DNA of 23,735 nucleotides, taken from Mxb001 sp046046455 (GTDB lineage: Bacteria; Actinomycetota; Actinomycetes; S36-B12). The notes under the pieces are model-generated. The model was not told the origin of the DNA, made no database searches, and saw only the letters and a program-made list of their open reading frames with translations. Position 1 is the first letter of the stretch, and each line of letters begins with the position of its first letter. This document shows positions 21,278 through 23,735 of this stretch, in pieces. The stretch is taken from positions 1 to 23,735 of the forward strand of contig JBJOJS010000065.1 of the NCBI GenBank assembly GCA_046046455.1. The letters are read 5' to 3'. The position numbers and the translations under genes are program-made.

Positions 21278-23107
21278 TCAGTCGGGCTTGGCCAACTGCT
21301 GGATCGCCGCTGGTGAAAGTACGAAGCTCGACGCGAGCACGTCCTCGTCGGCGATCATCGTGGGCCAGGTGACGCCGGGCAGAACCTTGACATCGAAGAT
21401 CTCCTGCACGGCGCCGCGGAATCTCAGTAGTCCGACGATGGCACCGGTCTGGGTATCGACGACCCACACGCCGCAGTTGCGCTCCTCCGCGCGTGAGGTG
21501 ATGGGTAGTCCGGAGAAGACGGACTCGCGCACCTGCGACAGGCCGACAAGGGCGTAGCGGCCGATGAAGGCCAGGCCGCGAGTGAAGCCAGGCAGTTCGG
21601 CGACCTGGGTGATCGCCCCGGTCGCGGGGTCAACGGTGGAGAGCGTGCCGAGGCCGGACTGCAGCACCCACAGCCTGCCGTCGTACCAGCGCGGGGAGTG
21701 GGGCATCGAGAGCCCCTCGACGACGACGCGATTGGTCGCGATCTCGACGATGACACCCGAGGTGCCCTTGTGCTCGCGCCATCCGCCGGCGGTGTCGGTG
21801 CGCGCCAGTGCGGTGACATAGGCGGGCCTGCCGTCGACCATCGCCAAGCCGTTGAGGTGACAGCGATCCTCCCCCGCGAGGCCCGTGATCCACTCCGGCC
21901 GCCAGGCCGGTTCGAAGGAATGCGTGAGGTCCTGCGTCGCCAGGCACGAGAAGCGCGTGTTGACGAACCATAGCTGCCCGTCGCCGTCGTACTCCATCTC
22001 ATGGATCGCCACGTCGCCGGTGAGCACGGTCGAGCGCGGCACGTAGACCGCGTCGTGGCGGCCGTCCGGGTCGACGCGCGCCGCAAGGTTGGCCTGATTC
22101 CAGAAGGTCTCGATCGTGTGGCCGGTGCCGATCGCCAGCCGCGGGCCCTGCACCGCCATGCCCATCGGCCGGTTGAATCCGAAGACATGGGTGTTGACCT
22201 TCCCCTCGCCCGCGCGCGCGAAGATCACATGCCCCGACTTGTACGTCGAGATGATGAGCGACGCCCGCGCCTTCTCGAGGAGCTCGACCAGGGAGGTGGA
22301 GTGCTCGGAGGAGAACGGCGTCCCCGCACTCGATCGCGTCACCTGGTTGCCTAGGACCGGCTCGCGCTCGATCACCAGCGGCTCGACGTAATCGGTCCAG
22401 CCGCGCTCGGCGGCCTCGGCCAGGAAAGCCTGATGCAGATCGTGCTGCGCGGCGAAGGCGGCGAGGGTCTCCGATGCGTCGCGCTGCCACTTGCGCTCAT
22501 CCGGGCGCGTGACCGTGAAGGGCGATAGCGGGAGGTCGTCGGGGAGATCCGCCGCCCATTCGACCCCGAGTTCGCTGCACACGCGGGCCAACTCCGTCTC
22601 CGGATCGTCGATGAGCAGCTCGAACTTCACCGTCGCCACGCGCGCGGGATCCCGTTGCGCGAGGGCGTCGCGCACCGCCGCGTCGATCGTGAACCACTGC
22701 GCCGCGGCGACCTCATGCAGCGGCTTGCCCGCGAGACCTTGCCACTCAGGGATGAGCGGGAAGGACCACGGCTCCCCCCACCAGCCGTCGAGTTCGGGCT
22801 CGGAGACGAAGCGGCCCGACCGCCACGCCTGCACCAAAGACGCCACGGCCCGGCGCGGGTCACGGACGACCCGCACGAATCTCGCGTCAGGGTCCGCCGC
22901 GGCAATCTGGGCGATGTGGAGCGAGAGCCTGGGTGCCCAATCGATCGTCCAGTCCGGTCCGGCGCTCAGGGACGTCGCGATGTCGTCGAGTCCATCGCGT
23001 GACGACAGGCCCGACGCTCCCCAGCGCGCATCGGCCGACCACAGCACCTGCGCGAGACCGCCACCCGAGCGAGGAGCGCCGACAAGGATGACGTGCGATG
23101 TGCTCAC
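21278..23107 (-). CDS. Sulfotransferase-like domain fused to TIGR03032/DUF4915-like domain
   Basis: This 609-residue two-domain protein is read as follows. Residues 1 to about 245 resemble PAPS-dependent sulfotransferases: a 5'-phosphosulfate loop VGAPRSGGG (9-17) and the 3'-phosphate motif RVVRDPRRAVAS (79-90). The loop lacks the usual SGTT/SGTS ending. Residues about 260-609 resemble the TIGR03032/DUF4915 family, a beta-propeller-like region with LIISTYKSGHVIF, FGFNRPMGMAVQG and HLNGLAMVDGRP. No signal peptide or membrane segment is visible, so it is probably cytosolic. GTG 23107 has GAGGAG 5 nt upstream. It may sulfate a glycan or protein; the C-terminal domain has no known activity. The fold names are from recalled motifs, not a search. 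Confidence 0.75.
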   Translation of the reverse strand: MSTSHVILVGAPRSGGGLAQVLWSADARWGASGLSSRDGLDDIATSLSAGPDWTIDWAPRLSLHIAQIAAADPDARFVRVVRDPRRAVASLVQAWRSGRFVSEPELDGWWGEPWSFPLIPEWQGLAGKPLHEVAAAQWFTIDAAVRDALAQRDPARVATVKFELLIDDPETELARVCSELGVEWAADLPDDLPLSPFTVTRPDERKWQRDASETLAAFAAQHDLHQAFLAEAAERGWTDYVEPLVIEREPVLGNQVTRSSAGTPFSSEHSTSLVELLEKARASLIISTYKSGHVIFARAGEGKVNTHVFGFNRPMGMAVQGPRLAIGTGHTIETFWNQANLAARVDPDGRHDAVYVPRSTVLTGDVAIHEMEYDGDGQLWFVNTRFSCLATQDLTHSFEPAWRPEWITGLAGEDRCHLNGLAMVDGRPAYVTALARTDTAGGWREHKGTSGVIVEIATNRVVVEGLSMPHSPRWYDGRLWVLQSGLGTLSTVDPATGAITQVAELPGFTRGLAFIGRYALVGLSQVRESVFSGLPITSRAEERNCGVWVVDTQTGAIVGLLRFRGAVQEIFDVKVLPGVTWPTMIADEDVLASSFVLSPAAIQQLAKPD

Positions 23108-23148
23108 GCGCACTCCTCACAGGGATGGGGTAGTGCCTCACAGAACAT

Positions 23149-23185
23149 GGGTAGGGGGCCGTGCCATTGTGCACGACCCCCACCC
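23149..23185 (-). terminator. Stem-loop after the surface-protein gene
   Basis: GGGT, GGGGG and CGTGC (23149-23164) pair with GCACG, CCCCC and ACCC (23171-23185) across a 6-nt loop, with one mismatch and one bulged A. It lies 13 nt after the TAG at 23201-23199, before the sulfotransferase start, so it likely terminates the upstream transcript. No T-tract follows. Confidence 0.6.
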
Positions 23186-23198
23186 ACGAGGTCGTGGT

Positions 23199-23735
23199 CT
23201 AGCCGAGCTTGGCCCAGAAGACCCGGTTGGACTCGATGTCCGTCCAGGCGACATACCCGGTCAGGCCCTTGCCCTTCTTGATCTCGCGCGTCCACGTGAA
23301 GGTGCCGTCGGACTGCACCGTGATCGTCGCCTTGCCCCGCGAGAACGACTGCTGACCGGTGTAGCGGATGTAGGGGGTCAACCGCGTGCCCGCGTCGATC
23401 CCACCCGTGGACCCTGTGGTGCGGATCCGATCGTGCCGACCATCAGCCTTGCGCGTGCCCTGGTCCAGCACGATCCACGGATCCACGATGACACCCAGGC
23501 TCAGCGCTCGCGTCTGACGCGACGGCGAGTAGCCCACCGCCTGCAGCACATGCTGCCCCGGCTCGATATCCGCCGGCAGCGTGGCCGTCCCCGTGAAGGT
23601 CCCCTGGGCATTCGTCCGCACGGTGCCGACGTAGATCCCCTCCGCGGCCCGAGTCGACCTGGCAGTCGCACCCTGCAGCAGCACCGGCGGATCGACGTAC
23701 AGATCCACATCGGAGTTGGGGAGGAAGCCGGTGCC
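23199..23735 (-). CDS. C-terminal part of a probable secreted Ig-like/adhesin protein (partial)
   Basis: The last 178 residues of a longer protein enter the window from the right edge. The segment is beta-rich with many Thr, Gly and Val: an Ig-like unit (DVDLYVDPPVLLQ… NAQGTFTGTATLPADIEPGQHVLQAVGYS) followed by a second domain with LDQGTRKADGRHDRIRTTG and IRYTGQQSFSRGKATITVQSDGTFTW. Such repeats occur at the ends of actinobacterial surface proteins. There is no LPXTG motif or C-terminal membrane helix, so attachment is unclear. The N-terminus, including any signal peptide, is outside the window. The assignment as a surface protein is inferred from composition and repeat type. Confidence 0.7.
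   Translation of the reverse strand, partial: GTGFLPNSDVDLYVDPPVLLQGATARSTRAAEGIYVGTVRTNAQGTFTGTATLPADIEPGQHVLQAVGYSPSRQTRALSLGVIVDPWIVLDQGTRKADGRHDRIRTTGSTGGIDAGTRLTPYIRYTGQQSFSRGKATITVQSDGTFTWTREIKKGKGLTGYVAWTDIESNRVFWAKLG

Overview
The window reads as chromosomal DNA of a high-GC Gram-positive actinobacterium. The grounds are strongly G/C-biased third codon positions, frequent GTG starts, a Cgl0158-type aldolase in an inositol operon, and repeated -10-like hexamers set 6-7 nt before start codons that lack a Shine-Dalgarno (leaderless transcription). The genus cannot be fixed from the sequence. No tRNA, rRNA, insertion sequence, phage gene or CRISPR array was seen.

Region 1 (1-5887, + strand) is a tightly coupled inositol/cyclitol catabolic operon. 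It holds the tail of an unidentified gene, iolC (kinase), a DeoC-like aldolase, iolB (isomerase), a Gfo/Idh/MocA dehydrogenase and iolD (TPP-dependent C-C hydrolase). The last four genes are joined by 4-bp ATGA overlaps. iolA and iolG/iolE of the classical pathway are not evident by name, though three Gfo/Idh enzymes in the window could provide the dehydrogenase step.

Region 2 (5959-15441) is a patchwork of short transcription units: a membrane acyltransferase with an SGNH domain, a PhyH dioxygenase plus IolG-like dehydrogenase pair (GTGA overlap), an alpha/beta hydrolase, an ABM-domain protein, a GMC oxidoreductase with an inserted four-cysteine motif, an orphan LivK-type binding protein, and a third Gfo/Idh enzyme. 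Most of these units appear leaderless. A 21-bp perfect inverted repeat ends two convergent genes, and a possible RNA pseudoknot lies before the GMC gene.

Region 3 (15448-19865) is an RbsABC/inositol-type sugar ABC importer (lipoprotein, permease, single-domain ATPase, transcribed leftwards), with a divergent LacI-family regulator. A perfect 12-bp palindrome of LacI-operator type lies between them. With region 1 it suggests a regulated uptake-plus-catabolism locus for a cyclitol or sugar.

Region 4 (19866-23735, all - strand) holds a single-cysteine OsmC-like gene behind a SAM riboswitch and a long structured leader, a YCII-family protein, a sulfotransferase fused to a TIGR03032/DUF4915-like domain, and the C-terminal part of a probable surface protein. 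The most unusual items are the SAM-controlled OsmC gene, the sulfotransferase fusion, the interleaved RNA stems before the GMC gene, and the series of leaderless starts.
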